In this document: positions 39,195-48,065 of the stretch, piece by piece
Numbering within the stretch: position 1 is the stretch's first letter
Layout: the number at the start of each line of letters is the position of its first letter
Assembly (NCBI RefSeq): GCF_018882215.1
Contig: NZ_JACVOX010000001.1
Location: 186,001-250,000, forward strand
Length of the DNA stretch: 64,000 bases
Origin: Polynucleobacter sp. AP-Kaivos-20-H2
GTDB taxonomy: Bacteria; Pseudomonadota; Gammaproteobacteria; Burkholderiales; Burkholderiaceae
Direction of reading: 5' to 3'
The notes under the pieces: model-generated
Seen by the model: only the letters and a program-made list of their open reading frames with translations
Databases searched by the model: none
Told to the model about the DNA's origin: nothing
Made by a program: the position numbers and the translations under genes

Positions 39195-39314
39195 CTCAAG
39201 CAATATTTGATTCCGGATGTGTGGCTAATGCAATTTAAGCTAACGATTACTCAGCACACCTTGATGGCATGGTTAATTAATTGTTGAGAAGCTAAAAACG
39301 TTCAATAGATTCGG

Positions 39315-39914
39315 TTAGAAAACAGAACTATAAGAATTTGCATCAGGCCTTTGCTTATTGGGCTTATGAACCGAGATAGTGCCGATAGTGATGAAGCACA
39401 GAGGCTCCTCTTTATCCTTAAGTAAAAATAACTCCCTCATCTTTTGGCTGTATAGAGCCTTACCGCTTGATAGTCCTGAACCAAATCCTAAAGAATTAGC
39501 CATTAGTAAAATATTTTGAATTGCACATCCTGCGGAGATGAGTTTTTCTTGCTCGGGAATGTTGTCAAGTTCATTGTTCAGCTTAGCAGTTGCCAATAAA
39601 AGCAAGGGGCCTCGAAAAGCTTTCTGCTTTGCTTCATCAATTTGAGTTGGCGTTGCGCTTGGGTCTCTTGCTATGAGCGCGTCTGCAAACAAGTCGCCTA
39701 ATAAATTACGACTTTCGGGGCTGACTTCATAAAAGTGCCAAGGCGTTACCTTTCCATGGTCGGGGGCGGCTCCAGCCGCATTCAGAATTTCTAATTTCTG
39801 GGGTAGGTTAGGGCCTGGTGCAATCAGTCTTTTAGGAGAAACATGCTGGCGACTATGGATCAGCGCATGAGCAAAGCCTCCGAGTGAATCTAAATTATCA
39901 GAAGCCAAAATCAC
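39315..39914 (-). CDS. Nitroreductase-family protein
   Basis: A 199-residue flavin oxidoreductase-like protein. [13 protein letters not shown] is the phosphate-binding start of the FMN site, [20 protein letters not shown] the dimer/flavin segment, and [19 protein letters not shown] plus LCFITIGTI the typical C-terminal half. Close to the YdjA-type small nitroreductases. Substrate unknown; being in a nitrogen island does not make it a nitrate enzyme. Its start overlaps the upstream DUF1348 gene by 17 bases. Confidence 0.85.
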   Translation of the reverse strand: MILASDNLDSLGGFAHALIHSRQHVSPKRLIAPGPNLPQKLEILNAAGAAPDHGKVTPWHFYEVSPESRNLLGDLFADALIARDPSATPTQIDEAKQKAFRGPLLLLATAKLNNELDNIPEQEKLISAGCAIQNILLMANSLGFGSGLSSGKALYSQKMRELFLLKDKEEPLCFITIGTISVHKPNKQRPDANSYSSVF

Positions 39915-40365
39915 TTAGTCCTGGATGGTCATCAGGTCTTCTTCCTAGGGGCCAAAAAAACTTTCGGTCAGATTCTTTAATGGGTAAATCATTGATGCTA
40001 GCGAAACGTCTCATCATGAAACCATTTTCATTGAACTCCCAATTCTCATTACCAAAGCTTCGCGACCAGTTACCAGAGTCATCATGACATTCGTAGGCAA
40101 AACGAACCGCAATGCGGTTATCTGTAAATGCCCATAATTCCTTAATCAGGCGGTAGTCAAGCTCCTTGGCCCATTTGCGGCGAAGAAACTCTTTTACTTG
40201 CTCTCTACCTTTTGGAAATTCAGCCCGATTTCGCCAAATAGTGTCTTCCGTATAAACCAAGGAAACCTTCTCGGGATCTCTGGTATTCCAAGCATCTTCA
40301 GCCATTCGAATCTTCTGAATAGCGGTTTCTTTGGTAAAAGGGGGTAATGGCAGTTTCTGTTCCAT
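39898..40365 (-). CDS. DUF1348 / NTF2-like protein
   Basis: A 155-residue single-domain NTF2-fold protein. [30 protein letters not shown] is the DUF1348 start, followed by [31 protein letters not shown] and [19 protein letters not shown]. The family is widespread but its reaction is not established. It is the upstream gene of a two-gene leftward unit with the nitroreductase. Confidence 0.88.
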   Translation of the reverse strand: MEQKLPLPPFTKETAIQKIRMAEDAWNTRDPEKVSLVYTEDTIWRNRAEFPKGREQVKEFLRRKWAKELDYRLIKELWAFTDNRIAVRFAYECHDDSGNWSRSFGNENWEFNENGFMMRRFASINDLPIKESDRKFFWPLGRRPDDHPGLSDFGF

Positions 40366-40499
40366 GATTCGCTTTATTGAGGGTTATATAGCTCTAAGGT
40401 TACACAAAATACTTTATACAATATAGAGCAATATGCCATTTTTGGTGCATTCGCCGTTCTAATAGATGGAATTTTTTTCTGCAAAAATTATTTAAAAGC

Positions 40500-41003
40500 T
40501 TGATTGAGTATTTCAATAGGATAGCTCCACGACAAGACCAATATTCTTGGTTTGATAGGTTGCGAGTATCGATTGGTGTTGGCCTAACTATTTTTGCGAT
40601 AGCCCTATTGAATCTTCTATGGGGTGATATGACTCAAGATGAAAACATGGTGACGGCAGTTTTTGGAGTCAGCGCTTTATTTATTTTCCTATTTCCCAAT
40701 AGTAAATTCTTTTCGCCCTTAACTTTAATAGAAGCAAATCTATTAGCTTCCTGCGTAGCCTTCATTTGTGTTTATCTGATTCCATCGATTTCTGTGGGCA
40801 TTCCATTAGCCGTCATTGGCACGATGGTTGGAATGTATTTACTGGGGTGTATGCACCCGCCAGCGGTTTTCTTAAGTATTTTTATAGTAATGGCTGGAAC
40901 TAATAGCTATGAATTTGCCTTGCATCCTGTTTTGGCCGACTCTCTTGTATTGATCTTGGCGAGTTTTTTAAATAAAGCTTTAATAAAGCGTTCGTTAGGC
41001 TAA
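40500..41003 (+). CDS. HPP-family membrane protein (first)
   Basis: A 167-residue integral membrane protein with four or five hydrophobic segments. The family signature is CMHPPA (about residues 122-127). HPP proteins of cyanobacteria and plant plastids have been shown to transport nitrite, which fits the neighbouring nitrite reductase genes. The start is TTG 40500 with no clear ribosome site, so the N-terminus is uncertain. It ends six bases from the convergent second HPP gene. Confidence 0.75.
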   Translation: MIEYFNRIAPRQDQYSWFDRLRVSIGVGLTIFAIALLNLLWGDMTQDENMVTAVFGVSALFIFLFPNSKFFSPLTLIEANLLASCVAFICVYLIPSISVGIPLAVIGTMVGMYLLGCMHPPAVFLSIFIVMAGTNSYEFALHPVLADSLVLILASFLNKALIKRSLG

Positions 41004-41009
41004 GCTGTG

Positions 41010-41519
41010 CTACCCCCACACACTCCAATCCTTGGATTGTGGTGAAGGTTCATTCCACTTCACTGGGTAATGCAGGGATTTCCCGGGAGTGAGGCGACTC
41101 CAGATGGCTGCTACAACCGCAAGAATTGTCACCCCTACCAAGACTACTACTACGAGATGGCCAAAGCCAGCGTGCGCCTGGATCATGATAAGTGGATTTG
41201 CACCAGCTGGCGGATGTACAGTTTGTGTAAGCAACAAGACTGCCAAAGTAATTACCTCCGCAAGCAAGTAAACCCATAAAGCATCATCAAAGAGCTGGTA
41301 GCAGACAATACCAATAAGTGCGCTGATGAGGTGCCCGCCAAATAAAGCTCTTGGCTGTGCTGCAGGAGCACCAGTCAAGCCAAACAGAAATATTGTTGAA
41401 CCGCCTAGCGAAGCAAGTAGTAATGGCGTTGTTGGTGGTTTAGTGGCAAGCAGGGCCAAGCCAAGCGCAACGATTGCTCCCAATGAAACCCATGCCAAAC
41501 GTTTAACTGTTCTGAGCAT
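41010..41519 (-). CDS. HPP-family membrane protein (second)
   Basis: 169 residues, about four membrane helices, with the diagnostic TVHPPAGANPL (about 101-111) and LASLGGSTIFLFGLTGAPAAQPRALFGGH. It lies three bases after ybiB at the end of the leftward nitrate operon, so it is most likely expressed with nasA and nirBD. A nitrite transporter or exporter role is inferred from studied HPP proteins. Confidence 0.85.
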   Translation of the reverse strand: MLRTVKRLAWVSLGAIVALGLALLATKPPTTPLLLASLGGSTIFLFGLTGAPAAQPRALFGGHLISALIGIVCYQLFDDALWVYLLAEVITLAVLLLTQTVHPPAGANPLIMIQAHAGFGHLVVVVLVGVTILAVVAAIWSRLTPGKSLHYPVKWNEPSPQSKDWSVWG

Positions 41520-41522
41520 CGC

Positions 41523-42431
41523 TTAGTGTAATCCAGCCATCGTAGATATTTGAATGGCTTGTCTGAGAATTGAGCTCGGACATTTGACTTGCCCAGATAG
41601 AATTTGCTCGGTAACGGATGCGGTTGAAATGGCATCAATGTCTAAAAACGGACTGAGATCTTCAAAGCGCTCTTCGGGGGTTGTAATTTCATTCGCATTT
41701 GCATGCAAAAAATGCATTTCAGGTAATCGTTGCAGGGAGGCAGTTGGTTCACCCTCGCTCCCTCTAATCAAAATTGCATTGGCTGAACGAAGTTGAAAAA
41801 ATTCTCGTAGTTTTTCTGGGTATTCTGGATGGGTGTAGTTGGAAACTTGCCAAGGCTTCTGAAGGGTTGGGTTAATGAGTTTTGCCAGCACATGACTAGT
41901 ATTCCGCAGACCTATTCGCTCCCTGATATCTAATAACTTTTGAAGCGCTGGGGAAATAACATTAAGAGAGCAAAAGATCGGTTGATTCAATGCCAGGAGT
42001 GCACCAAATTCATCTTTCGTTTTGAGAATTGGCCAGCCAAGGGACTTAAAGATTTCATGGCTCGTTATCCTGGTTTGATCTTTTTCGACCCCCTGAACAA
42101 GCACTGTAAAACCATAACTAACAAGCATGCCGGAAAGAAGTGGTGTGAGATTTGCTTGTTTTCTAGCCCCGTTATAGCTTGGTAAGACTATGGTTGGACG
42201 TGTGCCAAGATTTAGTAAATTTAGATGTGGTTGCAGAGCATCCATAAAGCCCATGAGCTCAGATACGGACTCACCCTTGATGCGCATAGCAATACAAAAT
42301 GCACCGAGCTCAAGATCGCTGACATTGCCATCTAGAATTTGAGTGAATACTTCTTTAGCCTGATTGCGATCAAGATCGCCGGCACCTTTGCTGCCTCGGC
42401 CAATAACTTTTAAGAATGATGTGATGCTCAT
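41523..42431 (-). CDS. ybiB: YbiB/TrpD2-family DNA-binding protein
   Basis: A 302-residue protein with the fold of anthranilate phosphoribosyltransferase: an N-terminal helical bundle (SKGAGDLDRNQAKEVFTQILDGNVSDLELGAFCIAMRIKGES) and an alpha/beta part. The PRPP-binding glycine motif of TrpD is degenerate (LPSYNGARKQANLTPLL), as in YbiB, which binds nucleic acid rather than making tryptophan. It sits seven bases after nasA, so its role is probably tied to this operon. Confidence 0.85.
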   Translation of the reverse strand: MSITSFLKVIGRGSKGAGDLDRNQAKEVFTQILDGNVSDLELGAFCIAMRIKGESVSELMGFMDALQPHLNLLNLGTRPTIVLPSYNGARKQANLTPLLSGMLVSYGFTVLVQGVEKDQTRITSHEIFKSLGWPILKTKDEFGALLALNQPIFCSLNVISPALQKLLDIRERIGLRNTSHVLAKLINPTLQKPWQVSNYTHPEYPEKLREFFQLRSANAILIRGSEGEPTASLQRLPEMHFLHANANEITTPEERFEDLSPFLDIDAISTASVTEQILSGQVKCPSSILRQAIQISTMAGLH

Positions 42432-42438
42432 TGCAGGA

Positions 42439-45279
42439 TTATGCCGCTACTTCCACTTTCTTGAGAAAGCTGACAATAATTTGCTTGACTTCGGGCTTGC
42501 AGGATCCACAATTAGTTCCACATTGCGTTTCTGATTGAAGTGAGCTCATAGCATCATCGGGGGAGGTTCCTGCAGGCATCTTGCTTAAGCATTGCTTCAT
42601 TGTGTCTGCAGATACATTAAAGCAATTACAAATGGCCTTACCTTTGGGTTTAATTTCTACAGGGGGTTTGCTGACAGGCATCAACAAAGACCGACCAAGC
42701 GCTTTTGCATCTAAACCGCTTTCTAGGTACTCTCTTAACCAGGCAGTACTTGCTAGGCTGCCAATAGGGCCGGTAAGCATGGCAGATAGAACCTTCTCTT
42801 GAGCGCGAACAAGTCGAACTACGCCCCTGCGCTTATCAATATAGCGCATTACAGGTTCTCCAGATGCTTCATCTAGCTTGAATTTCTGCATCACTTGCTT
42901 TAAAGCTTGCGCGGCAAGAGATTCTGATTCTTCTAGCGGGTCATCGTGGTGAGCGGCCTTGAATGAAACTCCAATGAGGCCACCATCCTGCTCTCTACCA
43001 AATAGAACACATTGGGCAGAATCGAAATGAGGCAGGATGCTGCGCAAACTGTTTTGAACAGAAAATACTTCTTCTTTAGGAAATAAGCCGAAAGCTACTA
43101 AATGCCAGGGAAGATTAGCGGGCAAAATCTTTACGGCTGAATGTTTCAGTTCGGGCTGACCGGATGAAGGGTCGATCATGTTACAAGTAAGGCCGTTGAC
43201 TCCGCGGCCCGGTGTTTTACCAGCAGCGCCTGAAATAAATTCAGAACCCCAGTGCATAGCAATAAAGGCTTGCGAGGAGGCGATATCGTCTGAGACTTTG
43301 ATTGGGAAGATCTCACTACCTCTGCGACTAGTGACATGAACTAAATCACCATTTTCTAGATTCATCCTGCCGGCATCTTTAGGTGATAGTTCTACACAAG
43401 GCTCAGGTGAGTGCCCATAAAGCGTTCCAATGGTTCCGGTTCTACTCATACCGTGCCATTGATCTCTGAGGCGCCCAGTATTTAAGGCAAATGGATATCG
43501 TGCATCCACTGATTCTGCAGTTGCCTTATGAGGCGCAGCGATAAAGTGTGCTTTCTTATCTTTAGTTGGGAATATTCCATCTTCATAGAGACGTTTCTTT
43601 CCCGAATCTGAACCTACTGGCATTGGCCACTGTTGAGGCCCACGCTCCTCAAGGATTTTGTAGCTTAAACCAGTAATATCGAGATCGCGACCGGCTGTAC
43701 TCTCACGATGCTCATTCCAAATATCCTCAGGTCCGGCGTAAGGAAATAGAGTGGATGTTCCTTCTTTTCTATTGCCTGGTAATAGCGCTTCAAGAGCTAA
43801 TCCAATTTCAAGAGCGATCTGCCAATCATGTTTAGCAGACGCATAGGGATCAATTGCGGGATTTACTTTGGAAATTCTTCGCTCTGAATTAGTAACTGTT
43901 CCCACTTTTTCTGCCCAGGTAGTGGTGGGCAATAATACGTCTGCATATAAGGTAGTGGCCGTGTGCGCATAAGCTTCCTGCACCACAACAAATTCTGCCT
44001 TGCTTAATCCCTCGTGAACTGCATTGAGATCAGGCATTGATTGTGCAGGGTTTGTACAGACAATCCATATGGCTTTTAGTTTTTCAGTACGCAATGCCTC
44101 AAACATGGGAATGGCACTAAGACCTGGCTTTTCGGGAACTGAATCCACCCCCCACAGGTTTGCAACTTCTGCACGATGTTCTGGGTTAGCAAGATCACGG
44201 TGTGCGGATAGTAGATTGGCTAAACCTCCAACTTCCCGGCCACCCATGGCATTGGGTTGTCCAGTCAAAGAGAATGGACCAGCACCAGCTTTCCCTATTT
44301 GACCGGTGGCCAAGTGTAGATTTACTAAAGCAGCATTCTTGGCTGTACCTGATGCTGATTGATTTAATCCCTGGCAGTACATCGATAGAGTTGCGGGAGA
44401 AGTTGCAAACCATTGCGCTGCTTGGAACAAGTCTTTTTCGTTAATGCCACAGATCTGACTTACTGCCTTAGGCGTGAAATCTCTAACCAAATCACGCAGC
44501 GCATCAAAATCTGCCGTATATGAGTTGATATAAGACTCATTAATCCATTTCTCCCAGAGCATGATGTAAAGCATCCCGTGATAGAGGGCAACATCAGTAC
44601 CAGGTTGTATCTGTAGGTAGAGATCAGCCTCTTTGGCGGTATCGGTTTTTCTGGGATCAACAACAATAACTTTGAGATCCGGATTATTTTTACGGGCATC
44701 CTCAAGACGTCTATATAAAATCGGATGAGCAAAAGCGGTATTTGATCCCGTAATAAAAATAGTGGATGCAGAATCAATATCTTCATAGCAACAGGGTGGG
44801 GCATCCATTCCCAAAGTTTGCTTGTAGCCAGCTACCGCACTAGACATACATAGGCGTGAGTTGGTATCAATATTGTTAGAGCCAATTAGGCCCTTCATTA
44901 ACTTATTAAAGATGTAATAGTCTTCGGTCAGTAATTGACCAGACACATAAATGCCAACAGATTCTGAACCATGCTCTTGAATGATGTCGGCAAATTTTTG
45001 GGCAACAGTTTGAATTGCCTCGGGCCAAGAAATATCTACCGGATCTTCGCCTCTTGCCTTGCGGATTGCTGGTGAACCCAGCCGAGCCTGCATCTGAAGG
45101 CTTGGGTTTGCAGTGAGGTGAAGGGTGGAGCCTTTACTGCAGAGTCTGCCAAAGTTTGCAGGATGATCGGGGTCGCCGCGAACCCCGGTTACCTCGATCT
45201 TTCCGTTACTTTCTGCGGTTTCAATAATGACGCCACAGCCAACACCGCAATAGCAACAGGTGCTCTTAACTTCAGCCAT
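42439..45279 (-). CDS. nasA: Assimilatory nitrate reductase catalytic subunit
   Basis: Cytoplasmic molybdenum enzyme reducing nitrate to nitrite. 946 residues. An N-terminal [4Fe-4S] site (C8, C11, C15 in CCYCGVGCG and a fourth Cys in GRLCSKGS), the Mo-bisMGD domains with SNNIDTNSRLCMSSAVAGY, GLNQSASGTAKNAALVNLHLATGQIG and GRLRDQWHGMSRTG, and a C-terminal BFD-like [2Fe-2S] domain (CNCFNVSAD ... CGTNCGSCKPE). There is no Tat signal. No NasB-type diaphorase is nearby, so its electron donor is unknown. It overlaps nirD by eight bases. Confidence 0.96.
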   Translation of the reverse strand: MAEVKSTCCYCGVGCGVIIETAESNGKIEVTGVRGDPDHPANFGRLCSKGSTLHLTANPSLQMQARLGSPAIRKARGEDPVDISWPEAIQTVAQKFADIIQEHGSESVGIYVSGQLLTEDYYIFNKLMKGLIGSNNIDTNSRLCMSSAVAGYKQTLGMDAPPCCYEDIDSASTIFITGSNTAFAHPILYRRLEDARKNNPDLKVIVVDPRKTDTAKEADLYLQIQPGTDVALYHGMLYIMLWEKWINESYINSYTADFDALRDLVRDFTPKAVSQICGINEKDLFQAAQWFATSPATLSMYCQGLNQSASGTAKNAALVNLHLATGQIGKAGAGPFSLTGQPNAMGGREVGGLANLLSAHRDLANPEHRAEVANLWGVDSVPEKPGLSAIPMFEALRTEKLKAIWIVCTNPAQSMPDLNAVHEGLSKAEFVVVQEAYAHTATTLYADVLLPTTTWAEKVGTVTNSERRISKVNPAIDPYASAKHDWQIALEIGLALEALLPGNRKEGTSTLFPYAGPEDIWNEHRESTAGRDLDITGLSYKILEERGPQQWPMPVGSDSGKKRLYEDGIFPTKDKKAHFIAAPHKATAESVDARYPFALNTGRLRDQWHGMSRTGTIGTLYGHSPEPCVELSPKDAGRMNLENGDLVHVTSRRGSEIFPIKVSDDIASSQAFIAMHWGSEFISGAAGKTPGRGVNGLTCNMIDPSSGQPELKHSAVKILPANLPWHLVAFGLFPKEEVFSVQNSLRSILPHFDSAQCVLFGREQDGGLIGVSFKAAHHDDPLEESESLAAQALKQVMQKFKLDEASGEPVMRYIDKRRGVVRLVRAQEKVLSAMLTGPIGSLASTAWLREYLESGLDAKALGRSLLMPVSKPPVEIKPKGKAICNCFNVSADTMKQCLSKMPAGTSPDDAMSSLQSETQCGTNCGSCKPEVKQIIVSFLKKVEVAA

Positions 45280-45622
45280 GAGTAGCTTGCAATTCCTCGC
45301 GGCTTAGCCAAACCACACCAGACTCTACTTTGACTGCAAAGGATTTAGCACAGCCTTCATCTGGGGCAACTGCACAGCCAGTGGAGAGATCTATATTCCA
45401 GGAATGCAGTGGACAGGTTACGGATTTTCCATGGACAATGCCCTGAGACAGGGGGCCACCCTTATGCGGGCACTTATCCAATACGGCAAATACTTCGTCT
45501 TCTGAATTTCTGAAAATAGCTATTTGACCAGCTGGCGCCTCAATAACCCGAGATCCCAGAACAGGAATCTCATCAACTGTTGTGATTTTTTGCCACTGAT
45601 CAAGTTGGGCGGTATTAGACAT
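45272..45622 (-). CDS. nirD: Nitrite reductase small subunit (Rieske-type)
   Basis: A 116-residue Rieske-fold protein with both cluster motifs, CPHKGGPL and CPLHSW, so it can bind a [2Fe-2S] cluster, unlike some NirD forms that have lost it. It pairs with NirB for NADH-dependent nitrite reduction to ammonium. The start MSNTAQLDQW (45622) overlaps the nirB stop by eight bases; a longer in-frame extension lies inside nirB and is rejected. Confidence 0.94.
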   Translation of the reverse strand: MSNTAQLDQWQKITTVDEIPVLGSRVIEAPAGQIAIFRNSEDEVFAVLDKCPHKGGPLSQGIVHGKSVTCPLHSWNIDLSTGCAVAPDEGCAKSFAVKVESGVVWLSREELQATHG

Positions 45623-48065
45623 TTCCAACCTCGACAATAGGGATGGTTTTAAATTGACGAACATCTACACCAGCACGTTCAAAGTCTTTCCAGGGATCTG
45701 GAGCATCTTTTAGATCAAACAGCAGTCTTTCGTAGAGAGCTTTACGACTTTCAGCATCGTCGACCACTTTTTGCTTAATGTATTCCATGCCAACTCTTGC
45801 CAAGTAATGGACAGTTCGATCCAAATACCAAGCTTCTTCGCGGTACAGCTGTAAGAAGGCACCAGAATATTCACGAACTTCCTCATCAGTTTTAACTTTA
45901 CAGAGAAATTCCGCTACTTCAGTTTTAATGCCGCCGTTACCACCAATATAGAGTTCCCAGCCAGATTCAACACCAATGATTCCAACATCTTTGATGCCAG
46001 CTTCTGCGCAGTTTCGTGGGCAGCCAGATACTGCAAGCTTCACTTTGTGAGGTGCGTACATACCAAAGAGCATTCTCTCTAGATCTACGCCCATTTTCAT
46101 GGAGGACTGGGTACCAAAACGACAGTGCTCATCACCAACACAAGTTTTCACTGTGCGAATTGATTTGCCATAGGCATGACCTGACGGCATATCCAACTCT
46201 TTCCAAACCGCTGGGAGATCATCCTTCTTGATGCCAAGTAAGTCAATTCGTTGGCCGCCAGTGACCTTCACTGTGGGCACTTGGTATTTCTCAGCAACGT
46301 CAGCAATTCTTCGTAGTTCAGAAGGAGTAGTTAGACCACCAAACATCCGCGGAATAACTGAGTAGGTGCCATCTTTCTGGATATTGGCATGAGCACGTTC
46401 ATTAATGAAGCGGGATTGTGGATCATCTTTTGCTTCATGTGGCCATGTGGAGATCAAATAATAATTTAAGGCAGGGCGACAAGTCGCGCAACCGTTAGGT
46501 GTTCTCCAATTCAGCTCGGTGCGAACTTGCTCTTGAGAAATTAAGTGACCGGAGCGTATGGCTTGACGAATTTCATCATGAGAAAGATCGGAGCATCCAC
46601 AAATTGATTTCTTTCTAGGGGTTGCTGAATAGTCTGTGCCAAGAACATTCATCAGCACTTGCTCAACTAGGCCTGTACATGAGCCACAGGAGCTGCTTGC
46701 TTTAGTACATTTCTTTACTTCATCAAGCGTGAATAAACCCTGTTCCCGAATAGCCTTGACAATGGTGCCTTTGGTAACCCCGTTGCATCCGCAAATTTCA
46801 TCTGCATCAGTCATTCCGGCCGCTTTATTGTGACCTTGATGGCCAACATCACCAATATTGGATTCACCAAACATCAATGTGTCACGAATTTCTGCAATGC
46901 TTTGTTCGTCACGCATGAGCTTGAAATACCAAGTGCTGTCTGCTGTATCGCCAAACATGCAGGCGCCAATTAAACGATCATCCTTAAGAACTAATTTTTT
47001 ATACACGCCACCAATAGGATCGGCTAGAGTAATTTCTTCAGTGCCTTCGCCTCCCATAAAGTTTCCAGCGGAGAAGAGGTCAACACCTGTTACTTTCAGT
47101 TTTGTTGACGTTACTGAGCCCTCATAGCGACCAATACCGTGTTCGGCAAGGTGATTTGCACAAACCTTAGCCTGCTCAAATAAAGGCGCAACTAAACCAT
47201 AGGCAGTTCCTCGATGGCTTGCGCACTCGCCAACTGCATAGACTCTTGGATCAAACGTTTGCAAAGTGTCATTAACAACAATGCCTCTTTGGCAATGTAA
47301 ACCTGCAGATTCAGCTAAAGCTGTATTGGGCTTAATACCCGCCGCCATAACAACTAAGTCAGCCGGTATTTCTAGCCCGCCTTTGAAGCGGATATGGCCG
47401 ACACGATCGCCAGCTGCATTAGGGGTAATTGCCTCGGTAGAAGTTTTCAGTAAAAACTTAAGACCCTTTTCTTCCAAGGATTTTTGTAGTAAATCAGCCG
47501 CTGTTTTATCTAGCTGTCTTTCCATCAACCATTCAGCCAGATGGACCACAGTCACACTCATACCCCTGAGAGCCAAACCATTTGCAGCTTCTAGACCAAG
47601 TAGGCCGCCACCAATGACAACGGCATTTTTGTAACGCGTTGCCACATCAATCATCTCATTGGTATCTTTGATATCACGATACGCAATCACGCCAGGTAAA
47701 TCATTTCCCGGAACAGGCAAGATGAATGGTAAAGAGCCCGTAGCTAGCAATAAGCGATCGTAGCTTTCAACGGTGCCATCATCGGCAATAACCGTGCGCT
47801 CTTTGCGATCAATCTTAGTTATGGTTTTGCCAAGATGAAGATGGATGCCATTACTCTTGTACCAATCGAGGTCATTTAGAACAATTTGCTCAAGAGTCTG
47901 TTCGCCAGCCAATACTGGGGACAGCAAAATGCGGTTGTAGTTGGGATGGGGCTCAGCACCAAAGATGGTGATGTCATAAAGCTCTGGGTCGAGCTTTAAT
48001 AGTTCCTCGATGGTCCTAACTCCGGCCATCCCATTGCCAATCATGACGAGTTTTTGTTTTTTCAT
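45615..48065 (-). CDS. nirB: NADH-dependent assimilatory nitrite reductase, large subunit
   Basis: 816 residues. An N-terminal FAD/NADH domain (MIGNGMAGVRTIEELL; second nucleotide site VVIGGGLLGLEAANGLALRG), two BFD-like [2Fe-2S] domains (CGCNGVTKGTIVKAIREQG with CGSCTG; CGCSDLSHDEIRQAI with CATCRP), a ferredoxin-like domain, and the sirohaem/[4Fe-4S] site TCVGDEHCRFG and SGCPRNCAEAG. Reduces nitrite by six electrons to ammonium in the cytosol. The start MKKQKLVMIGNG shares ATGA with the upstream stop. Depends on sirohaem, whose methyltransferase gene lies across the divergent promoter region. Confidence 0.97.
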   Translation of the reverse strand: MKKQKLVMIGNGMAGVRTIEELLKLDPELYDITIFGAEPHPNYNRILLSPVLAGEQTLEQIVLNDLDWYKSNGIHLHLGKTITKIDRKERTVIADDGTVESYDRLLLATGSLPFILPVPGNDLPGVIAYRDIKDTNEMIDVATRYKNAVVIGGGLLGLEAANGLALRGMSVTVVHLAEWLMERQLDKTAADLLQKSLEEKGLKFLLKTSTEAITPNAAGDRVGHIRFKGGLEIPADLVVMAAGIKPNTALAESAGLHCQRGIVVNDTLQTFDPRVYAVGECASHRGTAYGLVAPLFEQAKVCANHLAEHGIGRYEGSVTSTKLKVTGVDLFSAGNFMGGEGTEEITLADPIGGVYKKLVLKDDRLIGACMFGDTADSTWYFKLMRDEQSIAEIRDTLMFGESNIGDVGHQGHNKAAGMTDADEICGCNGVTKGTIVKAIREQGLFTLDEVKKCTKASSSCGSCTGLVEQVLMNVLGTDYSATPRKKSICGCSDLSHDEIRQAIRSGHLISQEQVRTELNWRTPNGCATCRPALNYYLISTWPHEAKDDPQSRFINERAHANIQKDGTYSVIPRMFGGLTTPSELRRIADVAEKYQVPTVKVTGGQRIDLLGIKKDDLPAVWKELDMPSGHAYGKSIRTVKTCVGDEHCRFGTQSSMKMGVDLERMLFGMYAPHKVKLAVSGCPRNCAEAGIKDVGIIGVESGWELYIGGNGGIKTEVAEFLCKVKTDEEVREYSGAFLQLYREEAWYLDRTVHYLARVGMEYIKQKVVDDAESRKALYERLLFDLKDAPDPWKDFERAGVDVRQFKTIPIVEVGNV

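Larger units (their letters stand above)
39079..39279 (+). repeat. Island flank repeat, left copy (tRNA-Ser 3' end plus about 185 bases)
   Basis: Begins with TCTCGTCTCCGCCAG, the last 14 bases of tRNA-Ser plus one, and runs to GATGGCATGGTTAATTA. The right copy lies at 54647-54847. Matching landmarks fall at the same offsets in both copies (for example +61 for the terminator and +184 for the final block), so there is no net gain or loss; identity is roughly 85-90 percent by eye. It also contains CGCTTACCA twice. Confidence 0.85.

Noticed and set aside
41050-41526. Frames on the opposite strand of the second HPP gene
   Set aside because: They mirror a well-supported membrane-protein gene and have no recognisable domain.
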